From contig DGKN01000062.1 of the NCBI GenBank assembly GCA_002387005.1, forward strand, positions 560-8,820: DNA of 8,261 nt, written 5' to 3'. The stretch is from Propionibacteriaceae bacterium UBA4569. GTDB lineage: Bacteria; Actinomycetota; Actinomycetes; Propionibacteriales; Propionibacteriaceae. Shown one piece after another: positions 1 through 6,809 of the stretch (position 1 is the stretch's first letter; every line of letters begins with the position of its first letter). The notes under the pieces were generated by a model. It ran no database searches. It worked only from the letters and a program-made list of their open reading frames with translations, and had not been told where the DNA came from. The position numbers were made by a program, and so were the translations under genes.

Positions 1-1259
1 ACGACGACACCGTCATCGTCCACCCGTCCGAGCGCGGCAACCTCAAGCAGGCATTGCTGAAGTTGGGCTGGCCTGCGGAAGACCTGGCCGGCTACGTCAA
101 CGGCGAGGCCCACGAGATCGACCTCGTGCAGCACGGCTGGGCCCTGCGTGGCTACCAGCACCAGGCCGCTGAGTCCTTCTGGCACGGCGGTTCGGGGGTT
201 GTCGTCCTGCCCTGTGGTGCCGGCAAGACGATCGTCGGCGCGGACGCGATGAGCCTGGCCAAGGCCACCACGCTGATCCTGGTGACCAACACCGTCTCCG
301 CCCGGCAGTGGAAGGCCGAACTCATCAAGCGCACCACGCTGACCGAGGACGAGATCGGCGAGTACTCCGGCACCTTGAAGCAGATCCGCCCGGTCACCAT
401 CGCCACCTACCAGGTCGTCACCACCAAACGCGGCGGCGTGCACCCCCACCTGGAGCTGTTCAGCGCCCGCGACTGGGGCCTGGTGATCTACGACGAGGTG
501 CACCTGCTGCCCGCGCCCGTGTTCCGAATGACCGCCGACCTGCAGGCCCGCCGCCGCCTCGGGCTGACCGCCACGCTCGTCCGCGAGGACGGACGAGAGG
601 GCGACGTGTTCAGCCTGATCGGCCCCAAGCGCTACGACGCCCCGTGGAAGGATCTGGAGGCGCAGGGCTGGATCGCACCCGCCGACTGCGTCGAGGTGCG
701 CGTCACCTTGTCCGACTCCGAACGGATGGCCTGCGCCACCGCCGAACCGGACGTGCGCTACCGGCTCGCTGCCACCGCGGAGAGCAAGAACGACGTCGTC
801 GTCGAACTCGTGGAGAAACATCGGGGCGAACCGACGCTGGTGATCGGCCAGTACGTCGACCAGCTGGAGGAACTCGCCGAGCGGCTGAATGCCGAGATCA
901 TCACCGGTGCGACGACGAACAAGCAGCGCGAGCGCATCTACCAGTCCTTCCGCGACGGCCAGACCGACCTGATCGTGGTCAGCAAGGTGGCGAACTTCTC
1001 CATCGACCTGCCCAGCGCGCAGGTGGCGATCCAGGTTTCGGGTGCCTTCGGGTCCCGGCAGGAGGAGGCCCAGCGCCTCGGGCGCCTGCTTCGGCCCAAG
1101 GACGGACGCACCGCCCGCTTCTACGCGGTCGTCAGCCGCGACACCCCGGACGCGGAGTTCGCCCAGCATCGGCAGCGCTTCCTCGCCGAGCAGGGCTACG
1201 CCTACCGGATCGTGGACGCCGAGGAGATCGACACCGTGGACGCTGACCCTGCTTCCTGA
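1..1259 (+). CDS. xpb: XPB/ERCC3-like 3'-5' DNA repair helicase (5' end outside window)
   Basis: This is a superfamily 2 DNA helicase of the bacterial XPB family, common in actinobacteria (for example the mycobacterial ERCC3/XPB). It uses ATP to translocate 3'-5' and unwind DNA, and is thought to act in repair. The frame is open from base 3 with no start, so the N-terminal part is missing; about 418 residues are visible against roughly 550 in mycobacterial homologues. Motifs in order: Walker A GAGKT at 216-230, motif II DEVH at 492-503, motif III LTAT followed by the XPB-specific RED motif at 582-590, and motif VI QRLGRLLR at 1071-1094. The segment before Walker A (LRGYQHQAAESFW) fits the Q-motif region. 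The stop is TGA at 1257-1259. The TTG at 54 is an internal codon, because homologous sequence continues upstream of it (DDTVIVHPSERG). The next gene is convergent. All core motifs are intact and I see no frameshift. What is inferred is the in vivo role, not the family. Confidence 0.95.
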   Translation, partial: DDTVIVHPSERGNLKQALLKLGWPAEDLAGYVNGEAHEIDLVQHGWALRGYQHQAAESFWHGGSGVVVLPCGAGKTIVGADAMSLAKATTLILVTNTVSARQWKAELIKRTTLTEDEIGEYSGTLKQIRPVTIATYQVVTTKRGGVHPHLELFSARDWGLVIYDEVHLLPAPVFRMTADLQARRRLGLTATLVREDGREGDVFSLIGPKRYDAPWKDLEAQGWIAPADCVEVRVTLSDSERMACATAEPDVRYRLAATAESKNDVVVELVEKHRGEPTLVIGQYVDQLEELAERLNAEIITGATTNKQRERIYQSFRDGQTDLIVVSKVANFSIDLPSAQVAIQVSGAFGSRQEEAQRLGRLLRPKDGRTARFYAVVSRDTPDAEFAQHRQRFLAEQGYAYRIVDAEEIDTVDADPAS

Positions 1260-1372
1260 GTAGTTCTGAGGGGTTGACGACGCCGGAGGTCGGGCGCCCG
1301 TCGCCTTCTGGAGGCGGGTTGTTCTGCGTCTCGAAAGGCCCGGGGATCATTGGTTGTTGGCTCGGGAATCTC
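1260..1372. other. Short convergent intergenic region with a weak terminator-like hairpin
   Basis: The 113 bases between the stops of xpb and the NUDIX gene hold no gene. Two structures are visible: a perfect 10-bp GC palindrome CGGGCGCCCG at 1291-1300, and a 5-bp hairpin CGCCT/AGGCG (1302-1306 with 1312-1316, 5-nt loop) followed on the plus strand by the T-rich stretch GGTTGTTCT (1317-1325). The second could be a weak intrinsic terminator for xpb. The stem is short, so the call is tentative. Confidence 0.3.
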
Positions 1373-1903
1373 TCACGCCGGAACGGTCGACTCCTCCACC
1401 TCGCCGAGGTCGACGCAGGTGCTGCCGTCGGCCTCGGCGAGCGGTTCCAGCGGAGGCCAGACGGTCATCGTCCGCCACTGGTCCGGGTCGAACCAGCCGA
1501 ACCCCCCCAGCCGCAGCAACTCCCCCTCGGTCAGCCCCGCCGGATCGACCTCGAAGGCTTCAGCGACGTCGAGCGCGAAGATCGTCTCGTGCTGGACGAG
1601 CACCCGGTCGCTGTAGCCGTGGGTGACGGTTCGGGTGGCGATCGGGCCCAGCAGGTCGTCCGGGTCGCAGCGGTGCCCGGTCTCCTCGAACAGCTCCCGG
1701 CACGCGGCTGCACGCACATCCTCGCCCGGGTCGATCCCACCCCCGGGCAACACCCACCAGCCAGACCCGACCACGCCGGGGTCCCGGTCGCTGACCAGCA
1801 GCGCTCGTCCCTGACAGCGGACGAGCACCCGGGCCCCCTGTCTCTCCTTGCGGGGTCGATCGGCGGGATCGACGGGTTGGTACCTGGTCGGCGCTGTGTG
1901 CAT
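1373..1903 (-). CDS. NUDIX hydrolase
   Basis: A 176-residue NUDIX-fold hydrolase. These enzymes cleave a nucleoside diphosphate linked to another group, using divalent metal held by the NUDIX box. The box (consensus Gx5Ex7REUXEEXGU) lies at residues 55-77: G55, E61, then REL at 69-71 and EETG at 73-76, with metal-ligand glutamates E70, E73 and E74 all present. The last box position is His77 rather than the usual hydrophobic residue. The strand before it (GSGWWVLPGG) is typical of the fold, and the N-terminal 20 residues are probably a flexible tail. The ATG at 1903 is chosen because it gives a complete domain and has a purine-rich GGTAGG about nine bases upstream on the minus strand. The gene is divergent from helD and convergent with xpb. 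The substrate (oxidised dNTP, ADP-ribose, NADH, capped RNA or other) cannot be read from the sequence. Confidence 0.9.
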   Translation of the reverse strand: MHTAPTRYQPVDPADRPRKERQGARVLVRCQGRALLVSDRDPGVVGSGWWVLPGGGIDPGEDVRAAACRELFEETGHRCDPDDLLGPIATRTVTHGYSDRVLVQHETIFALDVAEAFEVDPAGLTEGELLRLGGFGWFDPDQWRTMTVWPPLEPLAEADGSTCVDLGEVEESTVPA

Positions 1904-1971
1904 GCGTCATTGCCTACCGGTGCCGGGGCCGCGACGGCAAGGGGTAGCATCGCTGGTCTGCCATCTCCAGC

Positions 1972-2001
1972 GTCCGCCACCCGTCCCCGGGTGCCGCGGA
2001 C
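1972..2001 (+). repeat. 12-bp stem-loop in the helD leader
   Basis: The left arm GTCCGCCACCCG (1972-1983) pairs with CGGGTG (1988-1993) and GCGGAC (1996-2001), with a TCCC loop and a two-base CC bulge in the right arm. No T-run follows. Part of the left arm, CCACCCG (1977-1983), can instead pair with CGGGTGG at 2009-2015, so two mutually exclusive folds are possible. If helD transcription starts near 1955, the hairpin would sit in the 5' untranslated leader. Attenuator, mRNA stability element and DNA-binding site are all possible. Confidence 0.55.
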
Positions 2002-2028
2002 CGTCCGCCGGGTGGGCTCGTCGGGCAG

Positions 2029-2058
2029 GCAAAGCACAAATGATCACCACGCCTTTGC
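2029..2058. promoter_or_regulatory. 30-bp dyad (possible operator) upstream of the helD ribosome binding site
   Basis: The outer arms GCAAAG (2029-2034) and CTTTGC (2053-2058) and the central palindrome TGATCA (2041-2046) share exactly the same centre, between 2043 and 2044. The form is GCAAAG-N6-TGATCA-N6-CTTTGC, with nine of 15 positions symmetric. This suits a dimeric regulator, but it could be chance. It ends seven bases before the helD ribosome binding site. Confidence 0.35.
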
Positions 2059-2075
2059 ACTATCGAGGGAGCACC

Positions 2076-4109
2076 ATGCCCACCACCACCGACGTCCCCA
2101 CCACTCACGTGAACAGCGCTGACGTGCTCGCCGACGAGCAGGCCCACCTGGAGGCCTCCCACGCCGCCCTGGCCCGGATGCGCGCGGAGTCGGCCGAGTG
2201 GTCCACCGCCACCGCCGGCGACTCGGTCAGCACCGCCTTCCTGCGCCAGGCGCTCTACCGCCGGATGGAGTCGTTGGAGAACGATCCCGACACCCCGCTC
2301 TTCTTCGGACGGCTCGACTACACGACCACGCTGGGCGCGGAGTACGACGAGGTCGTCCACGTCGGGCGTCGTCATGTCACCGGTGAGACCGGCGGTGACC
2401 CGCTGGTGATCGACTGGCGCGCGCCGATGAGCCTGCCCTTCTACCGCGCGCACCCCGGCGACCCGATGAAGTGCTCGCTGCGGCGCCGTTTCGGCTTCCA
2501 CGACGGACGGCTTTCGGCCTTCGAGGACGAGCACCTGTCGGACGTCGATGCCGACACCTCCGGCGCCGAGGCCCTGCTGGAGGCCGAGATCGAGCGTCCC
2601 CGAACGGGTCCGATGCGCGACATCGTCGCCACCATCCAGCCCGACCAGGACGTGCTGGTGCGCGCGGACCTGGCGCACTCGATGGCGATCCAGGGTGCGC
2701 CCGGAACGGGCAAGACGGCCGTCGGGCTGCACCGCGCCGCCTACCTGCTCTACGCCTACCGGGAGACGCTGGGACGCCAGGGCGTGCTGGTGCTGGGACC
2801 GAACGACAACTTCCTCGCCTACATCGCGGACGTCCTGCCGGCGCTCGGCGAGATCGACGCGATCCAGGAGACGATCGACTCGCTGGTCGCAGCAGCCACC
2901 GCGCTGGAGGTCAAGGGTTCCGAGGAGGCGGCACGGGCGGTGCTGAAGGGGGACGCGCGGATGGCCGAGGTCGTCCGCAAGGCCGTCTGGGGGCACGTCA
3001 GTGAACCGTCACAGACCCTGGTGGTGCCGATCGGGCACCGGGTCTGGCGGGTGCCCGCCTTCTACCTGAGCGACGCGGTGAGCTCGCTCGTCGCGCGCGG
3101 GGTGCGCTACGAAGCGGGACGGGTGATGCTGCCACAACGTCTGGCCCACCAGGTGCTGCTGCGGATGGAGGTGTCAGGTGAGGTCACCGATGACCGGCTG
3201 CAGAGCCAGGTCGCCCGCGCGAGTGCGACCAAGCAGATGGCGACAGCGCTGTGGCCGAAGCTGGACGCAAGGAGGCTCACCCACCGGCTGCTCACCGACG
3301 CCGACTTCCTGGCCCATTGCGCCGACGGTGTCCTGACCGCGGACGAACAAGCGCTGCTCGTTGGCCCGAAGCCGGCCAGGACCCCGGGATCGATGAGGTG
3401 GACCCAGGCCGACCTGGTGATCGCCGACGAGGTCGCCGACCAACTCAACCGGACCAACTCGCTGGGCCACGTGATCATCGACGAGGCGCAGGACCTGTCC
3501 GCGATGCAACTGCGGGCTGCCGGACGTCGCGCGTCCACCGGTTCGGTGACCTTGCTGGGTGACCTGGCCCAAGCGACCACGCCCTGGGCATCGCGTGACT
3601 GGGCGAGCTCGCTGGCGCACATCGGCCACCCCGACGCGGAGGTCCGCGAGCTGGTGGAGGGCTTCCGCGTGCCCGGCGAGGTGATCGACTACGCGGCCCG
3701 ACTGTTGCCCTCGATCGCCCCGGGGCTGACCCCGCCGCGCTCGATCCGCCGCAACCGGGGTGAGCTGGTGATCCGAAAGGTCGACGATCCGCTGGTTGCC
3801 CTGCCAGAAGCGGCGGACGAGTTGTTGCAGCGTCCAGGAACCGTCGGGGTCATCGTCCCCGACGCGCTGGCTGCCACGGTCGAACTGACCAACGACGACC
3901 GCTTGGAACTCGTCCCCGCCTCCCTCGCCAAGGGCCTGGAGTTCGACCACGTCCTGCTGGTGGACCCCGCCGGCATCGTCGCCGGCGAACCCGACCGGAC
4001 GACCGGCCTGCGCCGCCTCTATGTCTGCCTCACCCGAGCAGTGACCTCCTTGGTGGTCCTGCACGACGCGCCCCTGCCGGACGAACTCTCTCCGGTCCCC
4101 GAGGCCTGA
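2076..4109 (+). CDS. helD: HelD-like RNA polymerase-associated ATPase (UvrD/Rep-type superfamily 1)
   Basis: A 677-residue superfamily 1 motor of the actinobacterial HelD type. HelD proteins bind RNA polymerase, reach into its nucleic-acid and substrate channels, and use ATP to free stalled or inactive polymerase; the related HelR gives rifamycin tolerance. Residues about 12-70 are a helical, probably coiled-coil N-terminal arm. Residues 77-125 (FFGRLDY, then VIDWRAP and PFYRAHP) are a HelD family signature. Walker A GAPGTGKT is at 207-214, the HelD-specific insert lies between it and motif II, motif II IIDEAQDL is at 467-474, motif III LGDLAQ at 494-499, motif IV-like GFRVPGEV at 529-536, motif V-like KGLEFDHVLLVDP at 619-631, and motif VI YVCLTRA at 649-655. 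It is somewhat shorter than the mycobacterial protein (about 735 residues). ATG 2076 is chosen for its GAGGGAG ribosome binding site; the in-frame ATG at 2040 has a weaker site. True helicase activity is doubtful for this family. Confidence 0.92.
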   Translation: MPTTTDVPTTHVNSADVLADEQAHLEASHAALARMRAESAEWSTATAGDSVSTAFLRQALYRRMESLENDPDTPLFFGRLDYTTTLGAEYDEVVHVGRRHVTGETGGDPLVIDWRAPMSLPFYRAHPGDPMKCSLRRRFGFHDGRLSAFEDEHLSDVDADTSGAEALLEAEIERPRTGPMRDIVATIQPDQDVLVRADLAHSMAIQGAPGTGKTAVGLHRAAYLLYAYRETLGRQGVLVLGPNDNFLAYIADVLPALGEIDAIQETIDSLVAAATALEVKGSEEAARAVLKGDARMAEVVRKAVWGHVSEPSQTLVVPIGHRVWRVPAFYLSDAVSSLVARGVRYEAGRVMLPQRLAHQVLLRMEVSGEVTDDRLQSQVARASATKQMATALWPKLDARRLTHRLLTDADFLAHCADGVLTADEQALLVGPKPARTPGSMRWTQADLVIADEVADQLNRTNSLGHVIIDEAQDLSAMQLRAAGRRASTGSVTLLGDLAQATTPWASRDWASSLAHIGHPDAEVRELVEGFRVPGEVIDYAARLLPSIAPGLTPPRSIRRNRGELVIRKVDDPLVALPEAADELLQRPGTVGVIVPDALAATVELTNDDRLELVPASLAKGLEFDHVLLVDPAGIVAGEPDRTTGLRRLYVCLTRAVTSLVVLHDAPLPDELSPVPEA

Positions 4110-4209
4110 CTGATGTTGCGCGGCCCGGGCGAAAGTGCGACGGTGACGAGAAAACCATTGAATCGTTGACGAGTGATCGTGGGCGACGCCCTGAAAGTCT
4201 GGAGATGCC
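4110..4209 (+). promoter_or_regulatory. Intergenic region upstream of the serine hydrolase gene
   Basis: These 100 bases hold no gene. They contain a direct repeat TGACGAG (4144-4150 and 4167-4173, 23 bases apart), a short inverted repeat GGGCG-A-CGCCC (4181-4191), an 8-bp palindrome GCCCGGGC (4123-4130) and the ribosome binding site GGAG (4201-4204). TTGACG at 4166-4171 is a good -35 match, but no TANNNT hexamer follows at normal spacing. I see no convincing terminator for helD, so readthrough into the next gene is possible. Whether a promoter lies here is unresolved. Confidence 0.35.
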
Positions 4210-6108
4210 ATGCGCCGTCCCCTCAGCCTGCTGGTCGCAGGCGTGCTCGCCGCCGGTCTGCTTCCCTCGTCCAACGCCGCTGCGGCCGGGCCCTTGTCCC
4301 GACAGACCTTCAGCTGCCCTGACCTTGGCGAGGTCGTCGTCGGCTTCACCGGCGCCGCAACGGCACGGGGCGCTGCGCGAGTGGTCGGCGAGGGGCCCGT
4401 CAGCATCCAGTCCGTCCGCTTCACCGACGCGGCGGGGCGCAGCACCGATTCCGTGCTGGCGAACGCGAGCGCCTTGGCCTGCACGCCGCTGGCCGTGTCC
4501 GGCACCTCGAACCAGTTCGTCGCCGGACGTGGTACCGCCGCGACCAAGGGGACGCTGACCCTGCGCGTGCTCGTCGACACCGACGCGGCGATCACCGCCG
4601 CCGCCCAGCAGACCACGCAGGGCAGCTACAGCGCGTCCGCGGTGGCGAACGATCCGGCCGGCTACGGCCAGGTCGTCCCCTTCCCCTACCGCAGCCAGCT
4701 CGCCAGCTGGGCGAACTCCCGGTCGGGTTCGGTGGCCGTCGCCCAGCGTCCGTCCGGCAGCACCACGATCTACTCCTACGTGAAGGGCTCCGCGACGAAT
4801 GTCACCGCCTCGATCGTCAAGGTCCAGGTGATGGCTGCGGTCATGTACCGCGCCCAGGCGGCCAGGCGATCCCTGTCGTCGTGGGAGAAGTCGCAGATGG
4901 TGCCGATGATTCGCTACTCCGACAACAACGCCACCACCGCCTTGTGGAAATCCTTGGGCGGCGGCAGCTACGTGAAGGCCGTGAACGCCCGGATGGGGCT
5001 GCGCAACACCGTCCCCGGCCCGGGCCGCTACTGGGGCCTGACGGTCACCAGCGCACCCGACAATGTCGTGCTGGTCGACCACTTCTCCCGCAAGAACCCG
5101 GTCATCTCCGACGCCAACCGCGCCTACGGGCTCTCGCTGATGCGCACCGTGTCGTCCGACCAGGACTGGGGCGTCACGGCCGGCCCAGGCGACGACGTCG
5201 CGGTCAAGAATGGCTGGCTGCCGCGTACCGACGGCTGGCACGTGAACTCGATCGGTTACAACCACAAGCTCCCCCGTCCCTACACCGCGGCGGTGCTCAC
5301 GCATTCGTCCAGCGCGGGCATGTCCACCCAGATCGGCACCATCGAGGGTGTCTCGCGCATCATGTGGCGCAACACGAAGACTGCCCGCGGTGACCGCACC
5401 GGGGATGGACGTTCCGACCTGGTGGTGCTGGACACGACCAACACCCGATGGAGCAAGGTCTCCAGCAATGGCGTGCTGGGAGCGCCGGTGAAGGCCAATG
5501 GCGGCTGGACGGCGACCTGGATCGGTTCCCCCGGTGACGTGAACGGCGACGGTCGGGCCGACCTGCTGGCCCGCAACCGGGCCGGCCAGTTGCTCCTCTA
5601 CCCCGGTACGGCGAGGGGTTTCACCACCGCGCGCGTGCTCGGCTCGGGGTGGAACCAGTTCCACGCCCTCACCATCGTCGACCTCGACGGCGATCGTCGG
5701 ATGGACGTGCTGGGAGCCAATGCGGCCGGTGAACTGGTCCGCTACATCCTCAGCGCCAGCGCGGCCCCGGTCCGGGTCGGCGTCGTCTCGCGCGGCTGGA
5801 AGACCACTCGTCCGCTGGGCATCGGGGACGTCGACAACGACGGACGCGATGACCTGCTGGCGGTGCGCACAGACAAGACGCTGTGGGCCTACCGCTCCAC
5901 CGGCTCCGGGTTCGCCCTGGTCGGCAAGCGCGGGACCGGCTTCGGGTTCAAGACCTTCGCGACCCCCGGCGACGTCACCGGCGACCTGGTGCCCGACCTG
6001 GTGGCCTGGGACGGGTCGAAGGTGCACCTGTACCCGATGACCCGGGGCTTCTGGTTCCAGACCCGCCGCTCGTCGGCCGGGGTCACGGGCCTTCGCCTGA
6101 TGGCTTGA
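4210..6108 (+). CDS. Secreted beta-lactamase-like serine hydrolase with C-terminal FG-GAP repeats
   Basis: A 632-residue exported protein. The Sec signal peptide is clear: MRR, a hydrophobic core at about 5-18, then SSNAAAAG with probable cleavage near residues 24-27. Residues 30-140 are an unassigned region with two cysteines (C36, C91) that could form a disulfide. Residues about 141-388 match the class A beta-lactamase/DD-peptidase-like fold: nucleophile motif SIVK (S201, K204), SDN at 237-239 and KNG at 333-335 in the KTG position. The C-terminus (about 393-615) carries five FG-GAP/VCBS-like repeats with calcium-loop motifs: DRTGDGRSDL 395, DVNGDGRADL 443, DLDGDRRMDV 491, DVDNDGRDDL 540 and a degenerate DVTGDLVPDL 588. 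These probably build part of a beta-propeller for binding a wall component or other ligand. The ATG at 4210 has GGAG five bases upstream. The protein ends with no sortase motif or membrane anchor, so it is released or held by the repeats. Substrate unknown: peptidoglycan peptide, beta-lactam or another ester or amide. Confidence 0.88.
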   Translation: MRRPLSLLVAGVLAAGLLPSSNAAAAGPLSRQTFSCPDLGEVVVGFTGAATARGAARVVGEGPVSIQSVRFTDAAGRSTDSVLANASALACTPLAVSGTSNQFVAGRGTAATKGTLTLRVLVDTDAAITAAAQQTTQGSYSASAVANDPAGYGQVVPFPYRSQLASWANSRSGSVAVAQRPSGSTTIYSYVKGSATNVTASIVKVQVMAAVMYRAQAARRSLSSWEKSQMVPMIRYSDNNATTALWKSLGGGSYVKAVNARMGLRNTVPGPGRYWGLTVTSAPDNVVLVDHFSRKNPVISDANRAYGLSLMRTVSSDQDWGVTAGPGDDVAVKNGWLPRTDGWHVNSIGYNHKLPRPYTAAVLTHSSSAGMSTQIGTIEGVSRIMWRNTKTARGDRTGDGRSDLVVLDTTNTRWSKVSSNGVLGAPVKANGGWTATWIGSPGDVNGDGRADLLARNRAGQLLLYPGTARGFTTARVLGSGWNQFHALTIVDLDGDRRMDVLGANAAGELVRYILSASAAPVRVGVVSRGWKTTRPLGIGDVDNDGRDDLLAVRTDKTLWAYRSTGSGFALVGKRGTGFGFKTFATPGDVTGDLVPDLVAWDGSKVHLYPMTRGFWFQTRRSSAGVTGLRLMA

Positions 6109-6110
6109 GG

Positions 6111-6803
6111 TCAGGCGAGCTCGTCGTCCAGCAACCGCCGCCAGGCGTGGACCAGTGGCGCGTCCACATAGGCCTTGAACTGCCCCAGTGGACGCGCCTG
6201 CTCGCTGATCTGGAAGGCGCGGACCCCCGCTCGTGCGAGCCACGGGACGTGCTCGGCGAGCAGTCCGCCGCCAGCCATCACCACCCCTGCGATCGCTTGG
6301 TCGGCGCGGCAGCGGGCCAGCAGATCGTCTAGCCCGTGCTCGACGCCGCGGGCCGAACCGGCGGTGAGCACCTGGTCCAGCCGAGGCAGCCGGGCCAGCG
6401 CCCGCCAGGCCTTGTCGGTGTCGAGGGCATTGTCGATGGCGCGGTCGAAGGTCCAGCCGAAGTCGCCATCGGCGACCAGCGCCTGGCAGACCTCCAGGTC
6501 GACCTCGCCGAGCCCGTTCAGGAAGCCCAGCACGACGCCGTCCGCCCCCGCATCCAGATAGGACGAGATCAGCCCCCGCAACCGCACGAACTCGCCGCCG
6601 TCGGTGCCGAAGCCCTCCCGCAGCCGCACCAGCGGCCGCAGCTGGACGCTCGTCGCGGCGCGCACCTTCTCGACCAGCGCCGGCTCCGGGGACCGTCCGC
6701 CGTCATCCAGTGATCCCAGCAGCTCGATGCGGTCGGCGCCGCCCTCTTCGGCGCGCCGGGCATCGTGCTCGTGCAGGCAGACAACCTCAAGGAACCCGGA
6801 CAT
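6111..6803 (-). CDS. cutC: CutC family protein (copper homeostasis-type TIM barrel)
   Basis: A 230-residue cytoplasmic TIM-barrel protein of the CutC family, close to the usual 200-250. The family was named for copper tolerance in E. coli, but its biochemical role is disputed. Signatures in order: GADRIEL at residues 22-28, LRPLVR at 55-60, DGGEF at 68-72, the TF-RA-D strand at 118-124, VLTAGSARG at 145-153 and VVMAGGG at 174-180. Residue 120 is Asp (codon at 6444-6446) where the E. coli protein has His in TFHRAFD. Cysteines are at 9, 106 and 165. The ATG at 6803 starts exactly where family similarity begins; its ribosome binding site is weak (GTGGGG about 12 bases upstream). An upstream extension of the frame would run through the terminator and into groEL, and has no protein-like composition. 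It is co-oriented with groEL but separated from it by a terminator. Confidence 0.9.
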   Translation of the reverse strand: MSGFLEVVCLHEHDARRAEEGGADRIELLGSLDDGGRSPEPALVEKVRAATSVQLRPLVRLREGFGTDGGEFVRLRGLISSYLDAGADGVVLGFLNGLGEVDLEVCQALVADGDFGWTFDRAIDNALDTDKAWRALARLPRLDQVLTAGSARGVEHGLDDLLARCRADQAIAGVVMAGGGLLAEHVPWLARAGVRAFQISEQARPLGQFKAYVDAPLVHAWRRLLDDELA

Positions 6804-6809
6804 GTGTCC
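6798..6809. promoter_or_regulatory. Small inverted repeat over the cutC start codon
   Basis: GGACA-TG-TGTCC is an interrupted palindrome with 5-bp arms that includes the cutC ATG. A further GGACAC lies at 6841-6846 and pairs with GTGTCC at 6804-6809. It could be an operator or a start-site hairpin in the mRNA; it may also be chance. Confidence 0.2.

Larger units (their letters stand above)
1904..2075. promoter_or_regulatory. Divergent intergenic region between the NUDIX gene and helD
   Basis: These 172 bases must carry the promoters of both flanking genes. On the plus strand, TAGCAT at 1945-1950 fits an actinobacterial -10 (TANNNT), but no good -35 lies 16-19 bases upstream. Downstream of it come a strong stem-loop (1972-2001), a dyad (2029-2058), and the helD ribosome binding site GAGGGAG at 2065-2071, five to six bases from the ATG at 2076. 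On the minus strand, TTGCCG (1940-1935) is a passable -35, but the hexamer 18 bases further (TAGGCA) is a poor -10. The promoter calls are guesses; the structures are directly visible. Confidence 0.45.

Noticed and set aside
308..1246. 312-residue plus-strand frame inside xpb
   Set aside because: It is out of frame with all helicase motifs and is rich in Arg, Gly and Pro, typical of a shifted high-GC reading.
1924..1944. Possible rifamycin-associated element upstream of helD
   Set aside because: The stretch begins GGGG and contains CGGCAAGG, which resembles one half of that element as I recall it. It is not an inverted repeat and the spacing is off, so I do not call it. A comparison with verified elements would settle it.
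1848..2075. Longer helD start at 1848 adding 76 residues
   Set aside because: It would overlap the NUDIX gene and run through the stem-loop and dyad. The added residues are not HelD-like, and ATG 2076 has a good ribosome binding site.
1274..2122. 282-residue plus-strand frame over the NUDIX gene
   Set aside because: It is antisense to an intact NUDIX box and shows no domain of its own.
1914..2996. 360-residue minus-strand frame over the start of helD
   Set aside because: It is antisense to recognised HelD sequence including Walker A, with low-complexity composition. It is a GC-driven shadow frame.
3174..6243. Very long minus-strand open frames (480 and 737 residues) over helD and the serine hydrolase gene
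   Set aside because: They lie antisense to genes with clear domain motifs, their translations are Arg/Gly/Ala/Val-rich without recognisable domains, and such frames are expected at this GC content.
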